A stretch of 64,000 nt of DNA from NCBI GenBank assembly GCA_963716685.1, contig CAVQTR010000003.1, positions 1,922,001 to 1,986,000 on the forward strand, read 5' to 3'. Shown here piece after piece: positions 48,630 to 58,157 of this stretch. The notes below the pieces were generated by a model. That model was not told the DNA's origin, ran no database searches, and saw only the letters and a list, made by a program, of their open reading frames with translations. Numbering within the stretch: the first letter of the stretch is position 1; every line of letters starts with the position of its first letter. Origin of the DNA: JALYXI01 sp963716685. Its GTDB lineage: Bacteria; Acidobacteriota; Terriglobia; Bryobacterales; Bryobacteraceae. The position numbers were made by a program, and so were the translations under genes.

Positions 48630-51600
48630 ATGCGCTACTTGAAAATCGCCATACTAGCCTTGGCAGTCGCTCTTCCCGTGCTCGCTCAAAGCGACCGCGG
48701 CACCATCACCGGTACGGTTTCCGATCAGGGAGGCGCCGTCGTCCCCAGCGCGACGGTGACGGCCGTTCTCTCCGAATCGAACGCTGAGTACAAGACCGTT
48801 ACCACGGCCACAGGCGATTACACGCTGGCTTTGCTCCCGCCGGGGACGTACAGGATAACGGTGGAGGTTCCCGGCTTCAAACGTTTCATCCAGACCGGCG
48901 TGCGTGCTGAGGTGGCCCAAACCGTACGGCTCAACATTGCGCTGGAGGTTGGCAACGCGTCTGAATCGGTTTCCGTGCAGGCGGATGCTCCCATGCTGCA
49001 GACCGAGAGCGCCGAACAAAGCACAACCATCGACAAAGAAAGTCTGCTGGCGCTTCCGATCTACTTTGGCAGCGGTCAGGGCGGCGGCGCCATTCGCAAT
49101 CCGTTGACCTTCGCCACGCTGGTGCCCGGGGCCGTCTATCAGACTGCGAGCAACGAACAAATCCGAGTGAACGGGTTCCCCAATCAGTCTTTCAAGATTC
49201 TGATCGAGGGCCAGGACGCCACCAACGGCCTCACGCAGCAAAACGCCAACACCACCGTGCCCTCCATGGAGGCGGTGCAGGAATTCACGCTGCAGTCGAG
49301 CGGCTTTTCCGCTGAGTACGGCCAGGTTCTGGGCGGTATATTCAACTTCACCACACGCTCCGGAACCAACCAGTTCCATGGCAGCGGCTTCGAGTATCTG
49401 ACCAATGAAGATCTGAATGCGGGCGTGCCTTTCACCAACAGCGGGAACGGGCATCTTCTGCGGCCGCGAACCCGCAAGAGTGACTACGGCGCGACTGTCG
49501 GCGGGCCGGTACTGGTCCCAAAAATCTATAACGGCCGGAACAAAACATTCTTCTTCTTCAACTTCGAAGGGTATGACGACCAGAAGTCATCCGCGCCCGC
49601 ACTGAATACGGTTCCCACCGCCGCCATGCGGAATGGTGACTTTAGCGGAATTCTGGACAACCGGCAACTCGGGACGGACCCACTGGGCCGCCCTATCCTG
49701 GAGAACACGATCTACGACCCAGCGACCCGGCGCACAGTCAACGGCCAGATTGTCACGGACCCCTTCCCCGGGAACATAATTCCGCCAACCCGGATCGATC
49801 CCGTTGCGGCAAAGATTCAGGCGCTGTTCCCCGCGCCTACCAACTCGTCGAACACGAACAACTGGGTTCAGGTGTATCCGAACCCCAAAACTCAACAGAT
49901 CATCAGTTTCAAAATCGATCAAAACGTTGGGGATAAGAACAAGATTTCGTTCTACTATGGCCACCAGAATACCCATCAGCTGAGCGCGCCGGACGGCTTG
50001 CCGCTCCCGCTCTCGGCTATCCGCGACCAGATGCTTCATTCCGACACTTTCCGCCTAAATTTCGACCGCGTAATTACGCCAACCCTGATCCTTCATGCGG
50101 GCATCGGCGAGCAGCACTTCTACAATCCCGACAGCGCGCCGGCTGGAGTGCTTGGCTACGACGCGGTGGGTAAGCTCGGGTTGAAGGGCGGCGCTGTGGA
50201 TGGATTTCCGCGCATCGCCGGGCTCAGTAATTCGTTTGGCGGCATGGCGCTGGGTGTAGGCCCCACTAACGGAAATCACTACACAACAGAGAAGCCCACA
50301 GCGGTAACGAATCTTACCTGGGTGCGCGGTCCCCATACCTATAAAACGGGCGCCGAATTTCGCCTCGATTCATTCTCAAATGTTCAGGTTGTCGGCAACG
50401 GTTCCAACGCGACCGGCAGCTTCACGTTCAGCGGCAATGAGACGGGGCTGCCTTATCTGCAATCCACGAACATCGGCGGCGGCACCATCGGTAATCCTTA
50501 CGCGAGCTTCTTGCTTGGAGGCGCGGACAGCGCGAGCGTCAGCAATGTTTCCGAACCGCAGTGGCGCAGACATGCCTTCGGCGTCTTCATTCAGGACACC
50601 TGGAAGGTAACGCCGAAGCTAACTGTTGATTACGGTGTTCGATGGGACCTCGAAAGCTATGGGCACGAACTCTACTACCGTGAGTCCGCCTTCGATCCGA
50701 AGGTACCGAACCCCTCCGCGGGCGGCCTGCTCGGGGCTGTCACTTACGAAGGGTATGGGCAGGGCCGGTGTAACTGCACGTTCTCTCATCCGTATCCGTA
50801 CGCCCTTGGTCCGAGGCTTGGTGTTGCCTATCAGATCAGGCCAAAGACTGTTCTGCGGGGCGGCTGGGGGCTCAGCTATGGACTCACGCCGTCGTTTAAC
50901 TATCCGCCTTCGGGAATAGGCGTAGGCTTCAACACGCTGAACTTCACTTCTTCAGCTTTTGGGACGCCGGCGGTTGTTTTGAGTCAGGGATTGCAGTACA
51001 ACACGGCGGCACTGACTGCGGCTTCGTATGACCCTGGCATTGTGCCTTCCCCCGGTCAGATCAACGGACCGCCCTACCTCATCGATAACAACGCGGGAAG
51101 GCCGGCGCGCGTGAACCAGTGGAACATCTCAGTGCAGCATGAGCTCATGAAGGATCTGGTGCTGGAAGTAGCATATGTCGGCAACCGCGGCGTATGGCTC
51201 CAGGCGAATAATCTGGTCGACTTAAACGCGTTAACACCGCAACGGATTGCGGCGGCCGGGCTCAGCCTCACGAATCCCGCCAACCTGACTCTGCTGAGTT
51301 CGCCGCTGAACTCCGCACAGGTGAAGGCCGCTGGCTTCACGGCGCCGTATGCCACGTTCCCGGCGACGCTCACGCTAGCGCAGTCGCTTCGCCCGTTCCC
51401 GCAATTCGGCAACATTCCGGTTCTGGGCGCCCCTCTGGGGAATAGCTGGTATGACGCATTGCAATCGAAACTGACCAAACGTTACTCCAACGGGTTGCAG
51501 ATCAATTCCGCCTTCACATGGCAGAAAGAACTCACCACAGCGGAGGGCGCTCCCGTCAACGACGTCACCAATCGCGCCAACCAAAAGGCAATCTCCGCCC

Positions 51601-52205
51601 AGTCTCAACCCCTTGTGCTGGTCGTGGGTTATACCTACGAACTGCCTCACGTGGGTTCCGGCAAGTTTCTAAGCGCCGCGCTGCATGGCTGGACTCTGGG
51701 AGGTCTGCTCCGGTACGCGAGCGGTCTGCCTATTCCGGTGCCTACCGCCAATAACAATCTCGGCATCGTCCTTCCGCGTGCGGCCGGCACCTTTGCCAAC
51801 CGCGTCCCCGGTCAGCCGCTGTTCACGAAAGATCTGAACTGTCACTGTTTCGATCCGAGCACAACCTTCGTCCTGAATCCGGCGGCCTGGACCGATCCCG
51901 CGCCTGGTCAGTTTGGAACGTCCGCGCCCTACTACAGCGACTATCGCTATCAGCGCCGCCCGGATGAAGAGATGAGTATCAGCCGTACATTCCGTCTACA
52001 CGGTGAGCGGACCACCCTGCAGCTAAGGGCTGAGTTCTTCAACGTCTTTAACCGGACCGAGGAAAACAACCCGACCGTAAGCAATGCGGCAGCTACCCAG
52101 GTTGTCAAGAACGGCCTGACAGCTTCGGGCTTCGGCTACATCAACGTAGGGTCGGTCGCGTTCGGACCGCGAAGCGGCCAGTTCGTGGCTCAGTTCCACT
52201 GGTAG
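48630..52205 (+). CDS. Oar-like TonB-dependent receptor 3
   Basis: This outer-membrane receptor of about 1191 residues begins at ATG 48630, preceded by AGAGG and opening a signal peptide (YLKIAILALAVALPVLAQ). A carboxypeptidase-regulatory-like domain (SDRGTITGTVSDQGGAVVPSA), a plug (about 120-250; FSAEYGQVLGGIFNFTTRSG) and a barrel of over 900 residues follow. The barrel ends in QFVAQFHW, an aromatic terminus suited to BAM recognition. The frame at 48552 has no signal peptide. No frameshift is present even though the genes on both sides have them. Ligand unknown. Confidence 0.93.
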   Translation: MRYLKIAILALAVALPVLAQSDRGTITGTVSDQGGAVVPSATVTAVLSESNAEYKTVTTATGDYTLALLPPGTYRITVEVPGFKRFIQTGVRAEVAQTVRLNIALEVGNASESVSVQADAPMLQTESAEQSTTIDKESLLALPIYFGSGQGGGAIRNPLTFATLVPGAVYQTASNEQIRVNGFPNQSFKILIEGQDATNGLTQQNANTTVPSMEAVQEFTLQSSGFSAEYGQVLGGIFNFTTRSGTNQFHGSGFEYLTNEDLNAGVPFTNSGNGHLLRPRTRKSDYGATVGGPVLVPKIYNGRNKTFFFFNFEGYDDQKSSAPALNTVPTAAMRNGDFSGILDNRQLGTDPLGRPILENTIYDPATRRTVNGQIVTDPFPGNIIPPTRIDPVAAKIQALFPAPTNSSNTNNWVQVYPNPKTQQIISFKIDQNVGDKNKISFYYGHQNTHQLSAPDGLPLPLSAIRDQMLHSDTFRLNFDRVITPTLILHAGIGEQHFYNPDSAPAGVLGYDAVGKLGLKGGAVDGFPRIAGLSNSFGGMALGVGPTNGNHYTTEKPTAVTNLTWVRGPHTYKTGAEFRLDSFSNVQVVGNGSNATGSFTFSGNETGLPYLQSTNIGGGTIGNPYASFLLGGADSASVSNVSEPQWRRHAFGVFIQDTWKVTPKLTVDYGVRWDLESYGHELYYRESAFDPKVPNPSAGGLLGAVTYEGYGQGRCNCTFSHPYPYALGPRLGVAYQIRPKTVLRGGWGLSYGLTPSFNYPPSGIGVGFNTLNFTSSAFGTPAVVLSQGLQYNTAALTAASYDPGIVPSPGQINGPPYLIDNNAGRPARVNQWNISVQHELMKDLVLEVAYVGNRGVWLQANNLVDLNALTPQRIAAAGLSLTNPANLTLLSSPLNSAQVKAAGFTAPYATFPATLTLAQSLRPFPQFGNIPVLGAPLGNSWYDALQSKLTKRYSNGLQINSAFTWQKELTTAEGAPVNDVTNRANQKAISAQSQPLVLVVGYTYELPHVGSGKFLSAALHGWTLGGLLRYASGLPIPVPTANNNLGIVLPRAAGTFANRVPGQPLFTKDLNCHCFDPSTTFVLNPAAWTDPAPGQFGTSAPYYSDYRYQRRPDEEMSISRTFRLHGERTTLQLRAEFFNVFNRTEENNPTVSNAAATQVVKNGLTASGFGYINVGSVAFGPRSGQFVAQFHW

Positions 52206-52356
52206 GACCGCGCGCCCGGACACACCAACCCTGATTCAATAGTGACCCCGACAGCGATACAAAGTCAGTTAACCACTAGCCAACAAAGTTTCGCTTGCAG
52301 GCAACAACAGGAGTCATCCCGGAGGCAATTGGGCTAAATTCAAAAACGGACGACCC

Positions 52357-53010
52357 ATGAGCACGCGCAGACGAAACGTCCTGGATCCGCGCGAGGTCCT
52401 CGCATGTGACCCTGCCAAACCGCGACTCCGTGAATCACTGCACGAAAATGAGAGTCTCTTGCGCCGCGCGGCTGAAGAGCGAGACCGGCTCTTCAATCAA
52501 TCGCTCGATCTCTTATGCATCATTGATTTCGATGGGCGGCTCGCCCAGGTCAATCCCGCGTGGACCCGCATCCTCGGCTGGAGCGAGAGCGAACTGGTCA
52601 AAAGACTGTGGAGCCGCCATCTCCATCCCGATGATCGTACCCGGCTCGCCGAAGCATCCCGAGCCTTAGTGCGCGGCGACTCTCTCCTTGATGTGGAAAT
52701 CCGGTATCAGTGTAAGGATGGCTCGTGGCGCTGGCTCTCCTGGACGGGACATCCGGTCCTGGAGACTCGGCAGATCTTCGCCGTCGCCCGCGATGTCACC
52801 GAACGCAGGAAGACTGACGAGGCGCTGCGAACCCAGGCAGCTCTCATCGACAACGCGCAGCGCCTCGCCGGAATGGGCAGCTGGCAATTGGATTTGCGTT
52901 CCCGGTTACTCACCTGGTCAGACGCCACCTGTGACATCTTCGGCATCCATCCAGGCAAGTTCCGCGGAACCTTCGAGCATTTTCGTTCTTCATCCTGCAG
53001 GAAGATTTAG
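52357..53010 (+). pseudogene. Hybrid sensor kinase, segment 1 (N-terminal PAS domains)
   Basis: This is the beginning of a very long PAS/GAF hybrid histidine kinase spread over 52357-56866. It has no signal peptide, so the protein is probably cytoplasmic. The segment contains a short coiled N-terminus, one complete PAS-PAC (SLDLLCIIDFDGRLAQVNPAW to FAVARDVTERRKTDEAL, about 45-160) and the first half of a second PAS (MGSWQLDLRSRLLTWSDATC). The PAS pattern breaks at base 52981-52984, after EHF. It continues as FILQEDLVAYG in the next phase, consistent with one lost T in a T-run. Confidence 0.75.
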
Positions 53011-53432
53011 TTGCCTATGGTGTGGCTCATGCGCGCGTTTCGCCTGCGCGTCCTTTACTTGAGGCAGAATACCGGATTCGCCGGCCGGACGGCACAGTTC
53101 ACTGGCTCTACGAACGCGGCACCGTGGAGTTTGATGCCGCTGGCGTACCCGTGTCCCGCGCAGGCATGGTCATGGACGTTACTGAGAGGAAACGGCTGGA
53201 GCACAGCTCCCGGCAGCTCTCGCAAACGCTCACCGCAACTCTGGAGGGCCTTTCGGATGCGTTCTTCACCGTCGACAACCAGTGGCGGTTCACCTACGTG
53301 AATCCTGAGGCCAAAAGAATCACGCAAAAGCACAGGTCGGAACCCTCGGCGGCTGTCTCTGGGATCTCTTTCCCGAGGCAAAAGGGACCACCTTCGAGCG
53401 GGAATACAACCGTGCTCTTACTGATCGTCTGA
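52984..53432 (+). pseudogene. Hybrid sensor kinase, segment 2 (PAS domains)
   Basis: Continuing in the second phase, this piece holds the C-terminal half of the second PAS-PAC (AEYRIRRPDGTVHWLYERG to MVMDVTERKRLEH) and the start of a third PAS (EGLSDAFFTVDNQWRFTYVNPEA). At an A-run near 53326-53329 (RITQK) the frame is lost. The continuation GTLGGCLWDLFPEA is in a third phase. Adding one A to the run restores it. Confidence 0.7.
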
Positions 53433-53677
53433 CCGTGACCTTTGAGGAGTACTACCCGGTTTTCAGAATCTGGTTGGAAGTTCGTGCCTATCCCTCCGAC
53501 GAGGGTCTTTGCGTCTGCCTAAGAGACGTCACGGAGCGTCGCCGGAACGAGGAGCAGTTCCGCCTGCTCCAATCCTGCGTAAGTCGCCTGAATGATGTCT
53601 TGCTCATCACTGGAGCCGAACCGCTCATGAGCCCGGGCCGCCGATTCTCTATGTCAATGAAGCTTTCGAGCGCATGA
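53330..53677 (+). pseudogene. Hybrid sensor kinase, segment 3 (PAS/PAC part)
   Basis: In this third phase the sequence completes the third PAS (LWDLFPEAKGTTFEREYNRAL), its PAC (YPVFRIWLEVRAYPSDEG, RDVTERRRNEEQF) and starts a fourth PAS (SRLNDVLLITGAEPL). The frame breaks near 53623-53627. The expected ILYVNEAFERMTGYKREEV is in another phase (about 53628-53742) and breaks again at a C-run (53738-53742). Confidence 0.65.
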
Positions 53678-53742
53678 CCGGTTACAAACGGGAGGAGGTC
53701 ATCGGCAAGACTCCGCGTATCCTCCAGGGTGAGAAGACCCCC

Positions 53743-55002
53743 GGCCCGAACTTGATCGCTTGCGTGCGGCCACCCGGAACCGCGAGCCGGTGCAGGTCGA
53801 ACTGGTGAATTACAACAAAAACGGCGCTGCTTACTGGGTCGAGATCAATGCCGCCCCGGTCACCGGCGCCGACGGCAACGTCACGCATTTTGTCGCCGTT
53901 CAGCGGGGGATTACCGAGCGCAAGCGCGCGGAATCCGAAACACGCCTTGGGGCTTCGGCATTACGATCTATCGTGCAAATTCAGCAGGAGTTAGCCACGG
54001 CGGATATGCGGGGCCACTCTTTAATGCGATTGATCGCCGAGCGCGCATGTGCGTTGACCGGCGCGGCAGGCGCTGTCATGGAGGTGGTGGAAGACCAGTT
54101 CCTCGTCTCGCACGCCTGTGTCGGCATTCTGGCCGGCAACAACGGAACGCGTGTCAGTCGGGAAGACAGTCTGTCCGGATTAGCCGCCGCAACAGGCACT
54201 GTGCTTCGGATGGATGATGCGCAGACCGACCCGCGCGGGAACCCGGAACCATTTCGCCGCTATGGCGTGCGCTCGGCCATAGTAGTGCCGCTGCGTGTAG
54301 AAGCCGAAACGGTCGCCCTTCTCACGGTGGCGTCCGCGCGGCCTGCGGCCTTTCAGGATCGCGATGTCGCTAACCTGCAGATCGTAACCGAAACCCTCGG
54401 TGTTGTGATGCAGCGCCAGCGTGCGGCGGAGTTGCTGCGCAAGAGCGAGGAAGAGTTCCGCACCCAGGCTGAGTCCATGCCCCAGATCGTCTGGGTCACG
54501 CAGTCTGACGGCCGCCACACCTACTTCAACCACCATTGGATGGAATACACCGGGCTGACTCTGGCCGAATCCCTAGGACGCGGCTGGAGCCGGCCTTTCC
54601 ATCCCGATGAAAGAACAGCATCGGAAGAGGCATGGCAGCGGGCCGTCACGTCAGGCCAGGCTTGCTCTCTCCAAAGCCGGCTCCGTCGCACAGATGGTGA
54701 GTACCGTTGGTGGCTCATCCGGGGCGAGCAGGAGCTGGACCAGCAGGGCCGTGTGCACCAGTGGTTTGGCACCTGCACCGACATCCATGACCTGATCACG
54801 GCGGAGCAAAAGCTTGCCCAGACCAACCGGGCACTCAAGATTCTGAGCGCCTGCAATCAGGAGATGCTGCGTACGCAGAGCGAGGAGGACCTGCTCGCCG
54901 CCTTCTGCCGAAGCTGCGTCGACATCGGCGGTTACCGCCTCGTCTGGGTAGGCTTTGTGCAACAAGACGCCAATTGCACCGTCACCTGTCAAGCCGCAGC
55001 GG
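53743..55002 (+). pseudogene. Hybrid sensor kinase, segment 4 (PAC, GAF, PAS, GAF start)
   Basis: The longest intact internal stretch, about 420 residues. It finishes the fourth PAS/PAC (ELDRLRAATRNREPVQVEL to QRGITERKRAESE), then a GAF domain (about residues 60-215 of the segment; RSAIVVPLRVEAETVALLTVAS). Another PAS-PAC of the PAS_3 type (FRTQAESMPQIVWVTQSDGRHTYFN to GTCTDIHDLITAEQKL) and the start of a second GAF-like domain (ALKILSACNQEMLRTQSEEDLL) follow. At about 55000 the frame shifts, and the sequence continues in 54974..56866 from GDTDGFLDSIRESWD. Confidence 0.7.
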
Positions 55003-56866
55003 TGATACCGACGGCTTTCTGGACAGCATCCGCGAAAGCTGGGATCCATTGCTTCCCGCCGGTCAAGGTCCCGCGGGCCGCGCGGTCCGCGACCGCGAGG
55101 CTGTCATACGTCGAGATATCGAAGCGGACCCGCAATGCATCCCGCTGCGCGAGCAAGCCGCACAAAGAGGCTTCCGCAGTCTCATATGCTTACCGCTCCT
55201 CGAACAAGGCCGGTGCATTGGCGTCCTGCAGCTTTACTCCCATGAGGCCGATCATGTCGGGCTCGAAGAGATGGCGCTGCTCAAAGAACTCGCCGGCGAT
55301 CTCGCGTTCGGTATCGCAACCCTGCGTGCGCGCGAAGCCAAAAAGTCAGCCGACTACAAGATTGCCGAACAGGCGGAGTTGCTGGACAAGGCAACCGATG
55401 CCATCATCGTCCGCGACCTGCAGCACCGCGTTCTCTTCTGGAACCAAGGCGCGGAAAGAATCTTCGGGTGGAGCGCCGCGGAGGCAATCGGCAAGTCCAG
55501 CGTGGAAGCCTTGCATGCGGACCCGCAGACCTTCTTCCTCGCTGTCCACGCCACCCTGCAGGCAGGCGGCTGGACCGGGGAACTGATCAAGAAAGGACGC
55601 GACGGAACCCTCGTCACACTGCAGTCCAGCTGGACTCTCCTGCGCAACGGTCGCAGTGCTCCGGATTCCATCCTCTACATCGAAACAGACATAACTGAGC
55701 AGAAGAAGCTGGAAGCGCAATACCTTCGCGCCCAGCGCATGGAAAGTGTCGGCACCCTCGCGGGCGGCATCGCGCATGACCTGAATAACATTCTCGCGCC
55801 AATCATGATTTCCGTCGAGCTGCTCCGAGACGACGCCAAAGAGGAACGGCACCGCAAGCTTCTGGATACGGTCGCCTCGTATTCGCAGCGCGGCGCGGAA
55901 GTGGTCCGTCAGGTTCTTACCTTTGCCCGTGGCCTCGATGGCCGCAGAGTCTCCGTAAGCCTCGCCCGCCTCGTCCTCGAGCTGCGGAAAGTGCTGCTGG
56001 AGGTGTTTCCCAAAACCATCAGTTTCGAATGCCTCGCTGCGCCCGGACTCTGGCCCGTGAACGGCGTTCCCTCGCAGCTGCATCAGGTCTTCATGAACTT
56101 ATGTCTCAACGCGCGCGATGCTATGCCGCGTGGCGGCACACTTACCATCTCCCTCGAGAACGTCATGCTGGATGACTCCTCGGCCGCTGTCATTCCGGAG
56201 GGCAGGCCCGGGCCCTTTGTGCTCGCCAGCGTGACTGACACCGGCGTGGGGATCCCGCCCGATGTACTCGACCGTGTCTTCGAGCCGTTGTTCACAACCA
56301 AGGAAGTAGGGAAGGGAACGGGACTGGGACTCGCCACCGTGGTAGGAATAGTGAAGAGTCACGGCGGTTCTGTCAACGTAGACAGCGAACAGGGGAAAGG
56401 TTCCCGGTTCCGTGTCTATCTTCCGGCTGATATCTCCGGTCATTCACCGGATGAACCCGCCGTAGTCCAGACTGCCCTGCCGCGCGGAGAGGGCCAGCTC
56501 ATCTTACTGGTAGATGATGAGCCGAACATCCGCAATGTGGCAGCCCGCGCTCTCACGCGTTATGGTTACTCTGTCATGGAAGCGGCCAATGGCGCCGAAG
56601 CGGTAGATCTCTATGCCCGGCACCAGGCCGCCATCGCGCTGGTTCTTACCGACATTTCCATGCCCATCATGGATGGCGCCACACTGATTAAAGCATTGAA
56701 GCAGATTAATCCGCGGGTTCGAATTGTTGCTTCCAACGGCCTGCCCTCTCAGGGAAGTGCCGCCCGGTCCATGGAATCGGGTGTTTGCGAATTCATCCCC
56801 AAACCCTACACAACGGAAAATCTTCTATCGGCTATCCAAAGAGAGCTGAGCAACAGTGAGGAATAG
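55003..56866 (+). pseudogene. Hybrid sensor kinase, segment 5 (GAF-PAS-HisKA-HATPase-REC)
   Basis: This segment of about 620 residues contains the catalytic end. It has the rest of a GAF domain, a PAS-PAC (LLDKATDAIIVRDLQHRVLFWN to YIETDITEQKKLEA), a HisKA-type domain with the phospho-accepting His in TLAGGIAHDLNNILAPIM, and a HATPase domain (N-box LNARDAMPRGG, G1 DTGVGIPP, G2 GKGTGLGLATV). A C-terminal receiver follows with DDEP, phospho-acceptor in VLTDISMPIMDG and KPYT. The kinase and receiver motifs are intact. It is followed by a REC-EAL gene, which would be a natural output partner. Confidence 0.8.
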
Positions 56867-56937
56867 CCCTAATAATAGGAAGGTTGACAAAATGTACCGG
56901 AAGTAAGTCGAGGGTGTCCTTTGAAAGGGTGGGCGAT

Positions 56938-57592
56938 ATGCCCGAAGAAAAACGTCTCCTGATCCTCGACGACGAACCCATGATGGCCCAGGCAATGGGT
57001 CATGCGGCTGAAAAGATCGGTGTGCGGTTCCAGGTTGTATCAGATTTCCAGCAGATGGTCAACCTGATCCCGGTCTGGCAGCCCTCCCATCTCGCAATCG
57101 ACTTAGTCATGCCCGGCATGGACGGAGTCGAGGTTCTCCTGTGGCTTGCTGACACTAATTGCCATGCCTGGATCATCCTCACCAGCGGCATGGGCAACAA
57201 AGTCCTCGAAACAGCCAGACAGGCTGGCCTGCAGCGGGGACTCAAGATCGTCGGCATCCTGCCCAAGCCATTTTCCGTCAGCCAGTTTCGTTTACTGCTG
57301 AACTCCGCCCCAGCAACACCCTCAATGTTGGAGCGAAAGACCGCGGGCGACCCTCCTGGTCTGGAAGACTTTCTGCGTTGCCTCGATAACAACCAGCTGG
57401 TCCTGCATTTCCAGCCCAAAATCCGCCTGAAAGACTATGCCATTAAGGGCTTCGAAGCCCTGGTGCGCTGGGCCGATCCCGTCCGAGGTCTGGTCTATCC
57501 CGGTGAATTCATCGAACTCGCTGAAAGATCAGGACAAATGAATCGTATGGTGGCCCAGACCTTCGATCTTGGCCTGCAGTGGCTTGCACTCT
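56938..57592 (+). pseudogene. REC-EAL cyclic-di-GMP phosphodiesterase, N-terminal fragment
   Basis: This frame starts at ATG 56938 with AAGGGTGGG upstream. It encodes a receiver domain (LLILDDEPMM, LAIDLVMPGMDGV, KPFSVSQF; about 1-125) and the first half of an EAL domain (NNQLVLHFQPKIRLKDYAIKGFEALVRW near 150-180). After FDLGLQWLAL the EAL pattern is lost near 57590. The sequence continues in the phase of 57579..58142. Restoring one base near 57590 gives a protein of about 400 residues that would hydrolyse c-di-GMP when phosphorylated by the preceding kinase. Confidence 0.78.
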
Positions 57593-58142
57593 TGACTCAT
57601 CCTCGCAGTTGTCTCTCTCCATTAACATCTCCGCCGTCAACTTCGGCGAGCAGGATTTCGTGGATCGCTTTAGTTCCTCCTGTGCTTACTCCGGCATCCA
57701 TCCCAGCCGCATCACCCTCGAAGTCACCGAATCCGGAACGGTCGAGCCGTCCGCGGTCACCATGGACGTGCTCACCCGCCTGCGCATCAAAGGCTTTCGG
57801 CTCAGTATCGACGATTTCGGAACGGGGTTCTCCAACCTGAGACAACTCGCCGACCTGCCGTTTTCCGAAATCAAGATCGATCAGTCGTTCGTTCTTTCCA
57901 TGAACCGGTCTAGTGACTCCATGGCCATCGTCAAGTCCACCATCCAGCTTGGTAAGCAGCTGGGCCTCGTCACCGTCGCCGAAGGTGTGGAAGACATGGA
58001 AGCCGTCCGCAGACTGGTCGCCTTCGGGTGTGAGGAAGGACAGGGGTTTTACTTCGGACGTCCTATGGGTGCCGGGGATGCCAGGCACTTCATCGAGATG
58101 TGGCATCACGAAGATCGCATGCCACGTCCCCGCAGCATCTGA
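57593..58142 (+). pseudogene. REC-EAL protein, C-terminal EAL fragment
   Basis: This frame contains the rest of the EAL phosphodiesterase domain: SINISAVNF, ITLEVTES, LSIDDFGTGFSNLRQL, IKIDQSFV, VTVAEGVEDMEAV and EGQGFYFGRPM. The metal-binding and catalytic Asp, Glu and Lys residues of active EAL domains are present, so the domain would be active if the two fragments are one protein. It lacks an independent translation start and is convergent with the exosortase gene downstream. Confidence 0.78.
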
Positions 58143-58157
58143 CGGCCGGTTCCCCGC

